From positions 33,725 through 97,724 of the forward strand of contig NQMI01000068.1 of assembly GCA_002270565.1 (NCBI GenBank): DNA of 64,000 nt, in the 5' to 3' direction. The notes beneath the pieces were generated by a model, which had not been told where the DNA came from, searched no databases, and was given only the letters and a program-made list of their open reading frames with translations. Positions 48,311-58,409 of the stretch are shown piece after piece; within the stretch, counting starts at the first letter, position 1, and each line of letters begins with the position of its first letter. The DNA comes from Stenocarpella maydis (lineage: Eukaryota; Ascomycota; Sordariomycetes; Diaporthales; Diaporthaceae). A program made the position numbers and the translations under genes.

Positions 48311-48610
48311 TGGGATCTCATCGGGTGATACATTTGACTTTCATACGATATCTCGCGGGCGCAAAGTTCGTTACGAAACTCAAGAAAAGCCTGGCCAGCT
48401 CGGCGCTAATCAGCATCGTGGAGGTACGCCTTACCTATTTATCAGCTGCTAAACTCCACTCATCATCCGCTGTTAAACTGATAGCGACCATCACTGTCCC
48501 CCCACCACTGTCAATATAATCCCCAACTTCATCTGAACATCTCTAATCAGCTATTTCGAGCTGGTAAATCCATCCTCCTTCGTTCATGTCGATCCCTTCA
48601 ATCTCCCATC

Positions 48611-50003
48611 ATGATCTCTCTCCACAGTTCCTCAACGTCGCCTCCTAGCGCCGTCTCCGTCATGCATACGGCCCCAGATACCAGACGACGCCGAGCCCTC
48701 CAAGCATGCGACTTCTGTCATTCGCGTGGCCTGAGATGTCGCCGGGACCCTGGCTCAAGCGACGTCTCCGAGCGCGCCAGCTGCTCAAGCTGCCGAGATT
48801 ACAAGGGCGAATGCAAGATGACCCGCATCGTCCGTAGGCGTGGACGAAAGCCTGCTGCGAAGACTCCCGGGTCCAGTGAAGCAACCCACAATAAGATGTT
48901 TAACAATGGAGACGACCATGGCAGGGACAACTTCCGATCTCTGCGAGCAGTGAGGAGGCTGGTGAAGGTCTATCGTACAACGATGTGCCAATGCTAGTAA
49001 GAAGCCCTTTCCCCTGCTCATTGTAGCGATCAGCTACACTTGAATGCTCATCAGGGCTGTTTTCCGTTCCTATCGGAGATGGATCTACTGATGCGCTGGG
49101 ATACCCACATCCCTGAACCGCACAAGCCATCCTACCTACATGCTGCTTATGGCCTTATGTGCCGCCAGCGCCCAAAGTATAGCTCTCAAGGCGGTTTTCA
49201 ACGAGGACCTCACGGACGATGGCCCGGATTATGATGGCAGTCTCTACTTCATTGAAGCTGTTTCTAGAATCCCTGATCAGACAAGCCAGCCTCAGGATCT
49301 CGACTACTTACGATCCTACGGTTTGCTGGCGCTGTAGTCCCTCAAGGGTCATCACGGCAATCTCCACCGCTATCTAGGACTATATCATGGATTAGTCGCA
49401 CAAATAGGCTTCCATAATGAAGCTCGCTGGCCAGATGACATTTCATTTACAGAGGTCGATGATAGACGGCGTTTCTGTTGGTGCATCTACAGGCTCGAAG
49501 TTCATGCCGCCGGCGTGCTTGGTCACATGGTTCGGCTCCCGGAGTCCCAAGTGTCTGTTCGATACCCACGTATCACTCCAGCAATGGCCCCGGAAACTCG
49601 TACTTGGACTGCCGGGTGGGACTATATCACTGACTTGTTCCGGATTCTCGAATACACCATCTCCAGCCTGCGACGTGTGAAGGATCGCAGGCCAGCACTG
49701 ACAGGCCTTTGCGATGGGCTGCTGCCCACGACCCTGGTGGATAGCTTGGGCCGACTTCGAGCAAACAAGCCGCGAATACTGCTCGGAATCGATGAGCGCA
49801 GTGGAAGCGGTGACCTCCATAGCAACAGGTGCAAGTACATGTCCGTGCAGATTACCTGCGCTGAGGCCTTGGTCACCGTTATGACGCTCCTTTACTGTCA
49901 AGCCACCGCTCAGGAGGTCATGGACATTGCTGAGAAGTTCCTTGAGGATGTCTCACAGGCTCCGTTGATTATGTTCAAGGTTGCCAGTAGTCAGATTGTG
50001 TAA
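48611..50003 (+). pseudogene. Decayed Zn(II)2Cys6 transcription factor
   Basis: The N terminus is intact and carries a full cluster, C33-x2-C36-x6-C43-x14-C58-x2-C61-x6-C68, followed by a basic 'RRRGRKP' stretch. The rest matches a fungal-specific regulator domain but is broken: stops follow codon 128 (48998) although 'CFPFLSEMDLLMRWD' resumes in the same frame at 49058; the frame then shifts near 49135 to give 'LLMALCAASAQSI'; and an in-frame TAG at 49336-49338 interrupts 'LLAL*SLKGHHGNL', where Gln (CAG) is expected. The remainder to 50003 is open, including 'ISFTEVDDRRRFCWCIYRLE' in shorter part 'RRRFCWCIYRLE'. The CAG-to-TAG change is a RIP-type mutation. The first break might be an unrecognised intron, so one or two lesions, not all, are certain. 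Confidence 0.7.
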
Positions 50004-50009
50004 CGTGGG

Positions 50010-50395
50010 TGGCCCACATTCGGCCCCCCCGCATACACAACGCAATATTCACATCTGGTACCCCCCTATAAAAAACTTTAATTCCCTAATAAGGGATTTT
50101 TTTCTTATTACTAAACTTCTTCTATAACTTAACTAAATCATTATAAAGCAATAAATAGAAGCTAATATTTATAACGACCTTATAGCAATAGCTAATAGTA
50201 TATTTCTAAAAGCTACTTTTAGGCTATAATCTATATCTATATTAATACTTTATCATTACTATATAAGTATTACTAATTACTATAAAGCTACTAATTTTTA
50301 GAAGTATCTTTCTAACTATTAGGAGAACTAATTAGCACTATTTATTATTAACTAAAGTAGCCTAGGCCTTAAGTTAACTTTGTTATGAACCAACA
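50010..50395 (+). mobile_element. pogo-like transposon fragment, 5' end
   Basis: The sequence 'GGCCCACATTCGG' at 50011-50030 matches the terminal inverted repeat of the element at 4804, and the following 350 bp correspond in layout to that element's left end, including a mutated transposase N-terminal part near 50150-50330. It is cut off at about 50395 by LTR-2 sequence. No right end is found. It begins only a few bases after the end of the decayed regulator and so marks the island border. Confidence 0.6.
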
Positions 50396-50410
50396 TGATA
50401 GCACCCCAGA

Positions 50411-50871
50411 TGTTATGAGCCAACACACATTGGCGGCTGACTACCGTAGAAGACAACCCCGCAGGACGGGAAACGGCTCCCGAAAAGGTTGTCCCGCCTA
50501 ATCCGATTAGGAACGCCACCTTGTCAGGGTTAGGGTCTAGCTTACAACGCTTAATTGCGAGCCATGCGAGCCCGCTCAAAGGATGAAGTATCAAGCCTCA
50601 TGCAATGGCTTGATGGCTCGATATGCGAGCCTATAAGCCACTAAAGAGTCAGAACATATATATGGATATAGTTATCACCACAATAGATAGTTTTCATGGA
50701 ATAGACTCTTTAGTTATCAATCTAAGTATTCAATCCCAATATTAGATAGCCTTATAGCTAGTGATTATTATCAGCCAATAATATTACTTAATAACCGCCT
50801 AATAATGTATTTTGAATATAAACTCTTAATCTTTTAGGTTTAATATACTTGGGAACCCTTTAATTATTATA
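50411..50871 (+). repeat. LTR-2 copy (iv)
   Basis: 461 bp, starting TGTTATGAGCC and ending at a mutated CATTACA, in plus orientation. The first half is GC-rich and hardly mutated. A short partial LTR-2 start sits just before it at 50384-50404. The bases after 50871 (TTTAATAACTCTTA) equal those following the LTR at 13837, so this is a 5' LTR with only about 60 bp of internal gypsy sequence left before LTR-3. Confidence 0.7.
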
Positions 50872-50966
50872 TTTTAATAACTCTTATTTATATATTGCTA
50901 TATAGACTTTAAGTAATATTATATATGGAACCCTTTATGATGTTAGACTCTAGAATAACCACCCCT

Positions 50967-51364
50967 ACTGAAAACGGGCCCAAAGGGGGGAGCGAGAGGA
51001 CAAAACCTCCACACACACAAAAAGGCACACGTTCTGCCAGAGCCCTGATCAAGCAACCACCCCAAGAGGAGCGTGGAAGGCAAGAAGAGGAGCCCCTGAC
51101 GCGATAGGAGAGTTATGAGGGGAATAGAGGGTGCCAAAAAGGAGAGGCAGAAAAAGAGGGCACAAGAAATAGTTTCACAGTACACACGTATATATCTGAC
51201 AGATACAAATTCACAGGGTATAAAAAGATTGATTCTCTAGGACTAGAAATTTCTCAAAAGCAACGCAGGAAGGCCCCTTCTTATAGTCTTGGAGGGGGGG
51301 GGGATGCCAAGGCTGGTTTTCCTCCGGATTCCGAAACATGCCGGTTCCCCTAGACCCCGGAACA
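50967..51364 (-). repeat. LTR-3 copy 1, LTR-like, not RIP-mutated
   Basis: About 400 bp nearly identical to 51400-51795. Read on the minus strand it starts TGTTCCGGGG and ends CCCGTTTTCA, i.e. TG..CA ends, with a TATA-like 'TTTATACCCTG' about 150 bp in. GC content is normal and no C-to-T decay is apparent. Three Ns (51365-51367) directly adjoin its end. No coding content is recognisable. LTR identity is inferred from the ends, length, TATA box and duplication. Confidence 0.6.
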
Positions 51365-51399
51365 NNNGAATAGCTAATAATAAGGCCTAAAGTAGTATG

Positions 51400-51795
51400 A
51401 TATTGAAAACGGGCCAAGAGGGAGAGCGAGAGGACAAAACCTCCACACACACAAAAAGGCACACGTTCTGCCAGAGCCCTGATCAAGCAACCACCCCAAG
51501 AGGAGCGTGGAAGGCAAGAAGAGGAGCCCCTGACGCGATAGGAGAGTTATGAGGGGAATAGAGGGTGCCAAAAAGGAGAGGCAGAAAAAGAGGGCACAAG
51601 AAATAGTTTCACAGTACACACGTATATATCAGACAGATACAAATTCACAGGGTATAAAAAGATTGATTCTCTAGGACTAGAAATTTCTCAAAAGCAACGC
51701 AGGAAGGCCCCTTCTTATAGTCTTGGGGGGGGGGATGCCAAGGCTGGTTTTCCTCTGGATTCCGAAACATGCCGGTTCCCCTAGACCCCGGAACA
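51400..51795 (-). repeat. LTR-3 copy 2, LTR-like, not RIP-mutated
   Basis: Second copy in the same orientation, separated from the first by NNN and 32 bases. The copies differ at a handful of positions, mainly near the CA end and in the length of the G run at 51724-51733. The flanking five bases do not form an obvious target-site duplication, so it is probably one end of an element whose interior was lost or collapsed at the Ns. Confidence 0.6.
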
Positions 51796-51796
51796 C

Positions 51797-51817
51797 TAGA
51801 GCCAGGCTTATAAGCTC
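51797..51817 (-). other. Primer-binding-site-like segment beside LTR-1 copy A
   Basis: Immediately after the CA end of LTR-1 copy A (minus strand) lies the same segment that follows copies B and C, here mutated (plus strand reads 'gccaggcttataagctc'). See the better preserved copies. Beyond it the sequence runs directly into LTR-3, so no internal region remains on this side. Confidence 0.55.
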
Positions 51818-52386
51818 TGATGAATTATACTATAGAATAGCATTCAGTTTAGCGTATATATGTTTCAGCAGGGTTGCAGTATGGTGCTCTAAGGCGAATT
51901 AGAATAATTAATAATGGTCTGGATAACTTTGTATTGAATTAAGTTGGGCTTCTGTAAGCCCTCCTTATATACCCTCCGATATTGTCTTACCCGCGGGTAT
52001 GCTGCGGTGGGCTCTGGTGCAAGTTTGCAAAAGCCGGAAAATTCGCCGTTCTAATACATTATCTTTGGTTCCAAGCAACTAGCTAACCATAGCCCTAGTA
52101 ATGCTTGAATTAGATATATATGAACCTCAGAAATTGAGCTATTTAATGAACTAAGTTATATATATTTTAGATAAGAAATAAGGGTAATACAGAGGTTTGA
52201 ATTAAGGTACAAATGCAGACCAAAATAATCAACTCACGGCTACTAAACTCATCTTGTGTCGCGCATGCACTAGGCGTACTTAGTGAAAATCGCCTAACTC
52301 GCAAGTCTAGGATAACTCCTTATACAAAGTCTAGGGTAACTCCTTGCATAAAGTGCTAACACCCTGTTGAGCGGTTCCGTTTAACA
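51818..52386 (-). repeat. LTR-1 copy A (copia LTR)
   Basis: 569 bp. On the minus strand it runs from TGTTAAACGG (52386) to ATTCATCA (51818). It bounds the truncated copia internal region on the left. Moderately RIP-mutated compared with copies C and D. A triplicated short motif 'ctagggtaactcctt' lies near the TG end in the family and is present twice here (52307-52355). Confidence 0.75.
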
Positions 52387-54423
52387 GAAGGACCTATAGA
52401 AGGGAGCGTATAAGGGACCCATACCGGAAGACCCTATAACTTAGAATTAGGCAATGCTAGCCTAGATTCTGAGGCAATAGAGCCTATAGAGGACCTAGAA
52501 GGGCCTAATTCTTCCTTTAAAAAAAATAGGCTCTTAAGGGGTAGGGATCTTTTTATAATCTCTAGCTGCTTTCCTATCAAAAGGAGGCAGCACTATCTCT
52601 AAGGCGTTTATACTGCTACTAGGGACGTAATATATACTATTAGCCTGGGTAGTATAAGTCTCTAGGGCCTATATTCCCTTCTAAGGGATAAAAAATCCCA
52701 TTTTAAAAGGGTCTAGACGCATAATTAATTGCTAATCAGCCCTATATAGGGTATTCCTTAAGAGGTAACCCCTAGCACTATAGTAGCAAAAGCCACTAAA
52801 GATACTAATATCCATAGAGGGCACATATAGTGCCTTCTTTAGAACTAGATGCTTGGTCTTAGCTAGGCTTTCAGGGCTAACTACCTGAAATATAGTAGTG
52901 CCTCTACCTAAGGGGTATACCCTACCCCCACCTGTTTGCAGGTACCCAAAATTGCCAGTTATCACTAAATTAGTAAATAAAGAATGGCTATTTACTATAT
53001 GTACTATAGAACTAGTATCATATAGCAAGGCAGTAGGCCTTTTAGGCCTAAAAGGCTTAGGGCCCTTCTTAGGGGGCCCTTTTAATTATAAACCCCTATA
53101 GCAGTGCTTATAAGAGCTTTCTAAGGCTATAAACGAGCTATCTAAATCACTAGCCTTATCACCTAAAGAATAGCTCTTGCTAGGAGCTGATTCTTCATCC
53201 TTATAGGCTGAATAGCCTAAAGCACAGGCATAGTCCCCTGAATTTTTAGGGGGCTTCCCATTGGGCGGTTTAGGCTCTATAGATTTTTTCTTGCCACTAG
53301 AGCCCCTGGATCCCTTATTAGGCTTATTTTCTTCAGCCTTTTTAGGGTCCTGCCCCTTGTTTCCAATCTTTTTAGGCCTTTTAAAGCCTAAAGACTGATT
53401 TTTAGGCCCCTAAGGGCCTAAAGGAGGTTTCTATTCCCCCTTAGCAACCTAATAAAATACTAAAGACGGATTTCTAGTTTCTTCTAGTATATCTACCATA
53501 AGGAACTATAGATTTAGCCTATTAGTAAGCTAGCCCATAGCTTTTAGCATACAGATAGTTCCTCTAAGCCGCTCTGCCCACTATAGAAATGCTCTTTCCA
53601 AGGAGCCTAGGTACTAATTTATTAGGTCAGTTAGCTCTATTTAGGCCCTAGTAAGGTATAGCCTAGAGATTAGGCTATTAAACCAAGCATTAAATTCCGC
53701 TAGGTTTATACCAAAAGCATATTTTGAATAGTAAAATTCCCTATATAGTGAATCTCTCTATAAACTTATAGAATAAGAATACTAGTCCTTTAGTAGCTTA
53801 TAGGCTTCTACAGGGCCTGAGATCCAAGCAATAGCAGCCTATAGGCTTAAAGATAGGCTATCTCTTAAGAGCATTAAGAGAATAGCCTAATCACTATCAC
53901 TTAGGCTATTAGCTACAGAAGGGTCTGCAAGAAATTACCCTATAGCCCGTAGCATAATAGCTAACGCTTGCTTCCACTAGTCGAAATTTTCAGAGCCTTT
54001 TAGGCGATATATCTCTGGGAAGGTATATATCTTCTTAGAGAGCTCCTTACTAAAATCGGAACTAAATCCAGTGGGCTCTAGCTGCCTTCCAGGGCCCATA
54101 GGCCATATAAAAGGACTTTCTATATCCATAGGCTCCAAGGGGGCCGTCTGGGGCACTTAAGGCGCTGGAGGCACTAGAGGCGCCGGCTGGGGCGCCTGCT
54201 GGGCTACTAGGGCCGATAGGCCCTAAATAGCAGTAGTCAATTCCCCTAGCGTACATTGAAGGATATTGCTAGTAGCTACTTACTGAGCTAATAGCTCTTA
54301 CACAGACTCTAAACGGGTATTTAGGTCAAAAATCTATTCATTTTGCAAATCTAGGCGCTCTAATAAAGACCTATTCCCCTGGGAATTAGGGGTAGTCCCC
54401 TCTATAGGGGCGCTGGAAGCCAT
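52387..54423 (-). mobile_element. Ty1/copia gag-protease region, truncated, RIP-mutated
   Basis: The gag frame opens at 54423 on the minus strand ('MASSAPIEGTTPNSQG') and can be followed, through many TAG/TAA codons at Gln positions, past a Pro/Ala-rich part and 'FPEIYRLKGSENFD*WKQAL', a typical copia Gag block, to a Lys-rich region near 53250-53400. The open stretch 53028-52732 is the copia protease: 'LLYDTSS' (active-site Asp-Thr-Ser/Gly), 'HIVNSHSLF' and 'YPLGRGT'. Only about 350 bp separate the protease from LTR-1 copy A, so integrase, RT and RNase H are deleted. The element is therefore non-autonomous as it stands. Confidence 0.75.
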
Positions 54424-54873
54424 ATTAGCTGTTAAGAAAGACTAGATACACCTAGAGAATAGGTATATAAGGGGCAGAATATTACTAGAAAGTGTAATTC
54501 ATAGCAGCCCAATAGTATAGTCGTATATTTCCTCAGTGCCTATTCCGTAGAAATCATAGGCGTGACCCTCTAACATATAGTCTCTTAAGTGAAACTTTCC
54601 CTCATACCAAATGCTAGCGTTAGAGTTGCAATTGTGAGAAATAGTGTCCGTGGCACAATATGCGCTAAGGGTCATAGGTTCAAATCACCCAGCGAGCAAC
54701 TTTTTGCTCTTTTTGCAGTTGTTTCTAAGCGTTACAAGCCCAAACCAGCAATATTTTGGCTGGTCGGCTAATCAGTGCAAATAGCGCTATAGCATACAGA
54801 TAGGTAGGCTTTTTAAGGCCTAAATTCAATGTTGTTTCAAAGCGCTAACTACTAGAGCCGGGCTCATAACCTC
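54424..54873 (-). other. copia leader with primer-binding site and tRNA-like segment
   Basis: The leader lies between LTR-1 copy B and gag. Next to the LTR (54850-54873) the plus strand reads 'GCCGGGCTCATAACCTCTGA', nearly the anticodon arm of initiator tRNA-Met ('GGGCTCATAACC' with CAT anticodon); the element's minus strand would pair with it. A tRNA-like segment follows at about 54640-54705, on the plus strand, antisense to gag. Confidence 0.6.
54640..54705 (+). ncRNA. tRNA-like segment with A and B boxes, copy 1
   Basis: It contains an A-box-like 'TGGCACAATATGCGC' at 54651-54665, able to form a D-arm-like hairpin in the unmutated copy, and a B-box-like 'GGTTCAAATCACC' at 54678-54690 inside a TGGG/CCCA-type stem, ending in a T5 run (54701-54705) that could stop RNA polymerase III. 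The A-to-B spacing is about 20 nt shorter than in a true tRNA and no anticodon arm fits. RIP-type G-to-A changes relative to copy 2. It is a degenerate tRNA relic or SINE-like head, not a functional tRNA. Confidence 0.45.
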
Positions 54874-55468
54874 TGAAGAATTATGCTATAGAATAGCATT
54901 TAGTTCAGCGTATATATGTTTCAGCAGGGTCGCAGTATAGTGCTCTAAGGCGAATTAGGACAATTAACAATAGTCTGGACAACTTTATATTGAATTAAGT
55001 TAGGCTTCTATAAGCCCTCCTTATATACCCTCCGACATCATCTCACCCGCGAGCACGCTACGATAGGCTCTAGTACAAATTTGCAAATGCCGGAAAATTC
55101 GCCCTTCCAACACACCATCTCTGGTTCCAAGCAACCAGCCAACTATAGCCCTAGCAATGCCCAAATTAAGTACATATAGACTTCAGAAATCAAGCTATCT
55201 AATGCACTAAGTTATATACTTTTTGAATAAGAAATAAGAGTAATGCAGAGGTCTAAATTAAGGTACAAATGCAGACCAAAATAATCAACTCACGGCTACC
55301 AAACTCATCTTGCGTCACGCACGCACTGGGCGTACTTAGCGAAAATCGCCTGACTCGCAAGTCTAGGGTAACTTCTTGCTAGGAAGTCTAGGGTAACTCC
55401 TTACAACGAAGTCTAGGGTAACTCCTTGCACGGAGTACCAACGCCCTGCTGAGCGGTTCCGTTTAACA
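54874..55468 (-). repeat. LTR-1 copy B (5' LTR of the copia element)
   Basis: 595 bp from TGTTAAACGG (55468) to a mutated ATTCWTCA (54874), followed on the minus strand by the primer-binding segment, so it is the 5' LTR of the element at 52387-54873. Partly RIP-mutated. Confidence 0.75.
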
Positions 55469-55583
55469 ACTAGGATAGACTAATAGGACCGCTAGCGGTT
55501 TTAATAACTTCAGGATAAACTAATAAAGTTATTAACAGTCTATATGGTCTATTACTAAAGATGAATAAAGAGTTAGAATATAN
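55469..55583. repeat. LTR-2 fragment ending in an N
   Basis: The segment around 'aggaccgctagcggt' resembles the middle of LTR-2 ('aggaccgctggcggtcc' at 14131-14147). It stops at an ambiguous base (55583), after which a second copia leader begins. Confidence 0.45.
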
Positions 55584-56024
55584 TGAGGAAGACTAAATAC
55601 ACCTAGAGAATAGGTATATAAGGGGCAGAATATTGCTAGAAAGTGTGATTCGTAGCAACCCAATAGTATAGTCGTATATTTCCTCAGTGCCTATTCCGTA
55701 GAAATCCTAGGCGTGACCCTCTGACCTGTAGTCTCTCAAGTGAAACTTTCCCTCGTACAAAATGCTAGCGTTGGAGCTGCAATTGTGAGAAATGGTGTCC
55801 GTGGCACAATGTGCGCTGAGGGTCGTGGGTTCAAATCACCCAGCGAGCAACTTTTGCTCTTTTTGCAGTTGTTTCTGAGCGTTGCAGGCCCAAACCAGCG
55901 ATGTTTTGGCTGGTCCGCTAATCAGTGCAAATAGCGCTGTAGCGTACAGATAGGTAGGCTTGTTTAAGGCCTAAATTCAATGTTGTTTCAGGGCGCTGAC
56001 TGCTAGAGCCGGGCTCATAACCTC
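55584..56024 (-). mobile_element. Second copia leader fragment with tRNA-like copy 2 and primer-binding site
   Basis: Nearly the same as 54436-54873. Less mutated: the tRNA-like segment (A box 55802-55816, B box 55828-55840, T4 at 55852-55855) keeps the GCAC/GTGC D-arm pairing, and the primer-binding segment at 56001-56024 reads 'GCCGGGCTCATAACCTCTGA' on the plus strand. It stops at the N at 55583 before gag, so only the 5' end of a second element is present. Confidence 0.65.
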
Positions 56025-56621
56025 TGATGAATTTGTGCTATAGAATAGCATTCAGTTCAGCGTGTGTGTGTTTCGGCAGGGTCGCAGTATGGTGCTCTGA
56101 GGCGAATTGGGACGATTGACAATGGTCTGGACAACTTTGTATTGAATTAAGTTGGGCTTCTGTAAGCCCTCCTTATATACCCTCCGACGTCGTCTCACCC
56201 CTGGGCACGCTGCGGTAGGCTCTGGTGCAAATTTGCAAATGCCGGAAAATTCGCCCTTCCAACACACCATCTTTGGTTCCAAGCAACCAGCCAACCATAG
56301 CCCTAGCAATACCCAAATTAAGTACATATAAACTTCAGAAATCAAGCTATCCAATGCACTAAGTTATATACTTTTTGGGTAAGAAATAAGGGTAATGCAG
56401 AGGTCTGAATTAAGGTGCAAATGCAGGCCAAAATAATCGACTCACGGCCACCAAACTCATCTTGCGTCACGCACGCACTGGGCGTACTTAGCGAAAATCG
56501 CCTGACTCGCAAGTCTAGGGTAACTCCTTGCAAGAAGTCTAGGGTAACTGCTTGCACGAAGTTTAGGGTAACTCTTGGCACGGAGTAACCACGCTGCTCG
56601 AGCCGGTTTCCCGTTTAAGCA
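56025..56621 (-). repeat. LTR-1 copy C
   Basis: 597 bp, minus orientation, ending ATTCATCA at 56025 and starting TGCTTAAACGG at 56621 (one base differs from TGTTAAACGG). Followed by the primer-binding segment at 56001-56024. On its outer side lies the 3' end of a gypsy pol in the same arrangement as at LTR-1 copy D, but in inverted orientation. Confidence 0.75.
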
Positions 56622-58197
56622 ATTGATTCATTCCTTATATGAAAGAAAGTTTCGCTTAGAGTTCCTTCTCTGATCTTATCTATTCAATATTGCTTTTTGT
56701 TCTACTAATTCCGCTAGAATGTTATCTAGCAGTAATTTATAATATCCCTAAGGTTTATATCTATAAAGTATAAAGAAAGGTAACTACTTAGTTATACTAG
56801 TAGTTGCACTATTATAGGTAAATTATACTAGTGGTAGTAATTTAACCTAATTATGCTATAATTAGTTAATATAGTATCAGAGGTACTATTCTATAATCTA
56901 GTTAATTCATTCGTGTATCTGTTTGAAATATAGATTATTGAAGAGCTAACCTTTAACTCTAAGTTTTTATTAATAACTTCCTAAAAGGTAATATGAAGAC
57001 CTTATCTTATTTAAGATACTTTTATATACTATTCCAAATAATTACTTCATAATGCATTTATAAGAATATATAATAAGTTCTTCTGTAATACTAGCTTCTT
57101 GTATATAGTAATAAAGTATACATACTTTGCTTAGTCCCTACAAACTACTATAGAATACTATCAAGCATACCTAGTTTAGATGTGTATAAGAGGTAGCTTA
57201 ATGATAAAGTTCAGGCTAATAGATAACTATATAACAGCTTGTAGGTTATTAGCAGCCGTTTCAATAGTCCCCCCCATATAGTTTATATCTTAGGGCCTAT
57301 TTATTACATAGAGTTACATTTACTAATGAATATCCTAAACTTTTCATTAGCGTGAGAGATCTAGTAAATTCCCGCTAAATCCCTTAATTATTGCTGCAAC
57401 AAACCCCCCTTTTTTAGTGCTATATCTAGTATTTATATATTTCTATAATCAACTTATCTTATTCCTTTTAGATTGGTAGGGGGTTTTCTGGTTTAAAAGT
57501 TAACTCTGATTATAGCATTAAGTTTGCAATTAAGAATAAGGCTTCCATCTTCTTAAGTTTTAAATACTATCCATTCTATAGGTGAATCCTTATCCTAATA
57601 ATTGGGTCTTTAACTAAGTGCATCTGCTCTTATGTTTTTAACTCTATCTATGTGGATGACCTTAATATTAAATTATAATAAGAATTCTATATATCTAACT
57701 TATTATTTATTGAGAGTTTTAGTTGTTGTAAAGGTTATGAGGTTCTTGTAATCTATATAGAGTTTAATCTACCTTTTAGCTCCTATAAGGTAGTATTGAC
57801 GCATTCCTAGAAGCATATACTATATGCTATAAATTTCTTTATCTAGTTATGAGTGAAATGATAGGTCTCTAGTCTATTTCAAACTTCTACCCAAAAGTTC
57901 AATAAAATAAATCCCTTCCTGTATTATCTTTAAGTTTTCTGCCTATAGCGTTATCTAAAGCATCTATATGGATTTCAAATTCCTTCCCTAAGTCCTGTCT
58001 CCCTAAGTAAAGGGTCTTTATAACTTAATCTGAAGTATGCTAGAAAGCTTTATTTAGTATCTATCATCTAAAGACACAATCCCTTCTTAATAATCCCGTT
58101 AATTTCACAATATCAACATACCATATTAATAAAATCAATAGAAGTTAGGCATATCTAAGAATACTCTAAGTCGCTAAGTTTTATAGAAGGTTAGCTA
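56622..58197 (-). mobile_element. gypsy pol 3' part (RNase H to integrase), left arm of an inverted duplication
   Basis: The minus strand corresponds to plus-strand 60697-62262: matches are visible all along, for example 57440-57620 versus 61290-61440 and 57780-57850 versus 61050-61120. It breaks at about 58197 ('ggttagcta' against 'tagctaacc' at 60697). It is less AT-rich than the copy at 9-13.8 kb but still full of stops. It joins LTR-1 copy C on the left and a partial LTR-1 on the right. Confidence 0.75.
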
Positions 58198-58198
58198 T

Positions 58199-58409
58199 TT
58201 TGCAAATTTGCACCAGAGCCGACCGCAGCGTGCCCAGGGGTGAGACGACGTCGGAGGGTATATAAGGAGGGCTTACAGAAGCCCAACTTAATTCAATACA
58301 AAGTTGTCCAGACCATTGTCAATCGTCCGAATTCGCCTCAGAGCACCACACTGCAACCCTGCCGAAACACACGCTGAACTGAATGCTATTTTATAGCACA
58401 AATTCACCA
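58199..58409 (+). repeat. LTR-1 copy E, partial (3' third)
   Basis: It matches the last 210 bp of LTR-1 copy D (62644-62854), ending AATTCACCA, and is hardly mutated. It sits at the centre of the inverted structure, between the left gypsy arm and the plus-strand gypsy copy. No primer-binding segment follows it. Confidence 0.7.
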
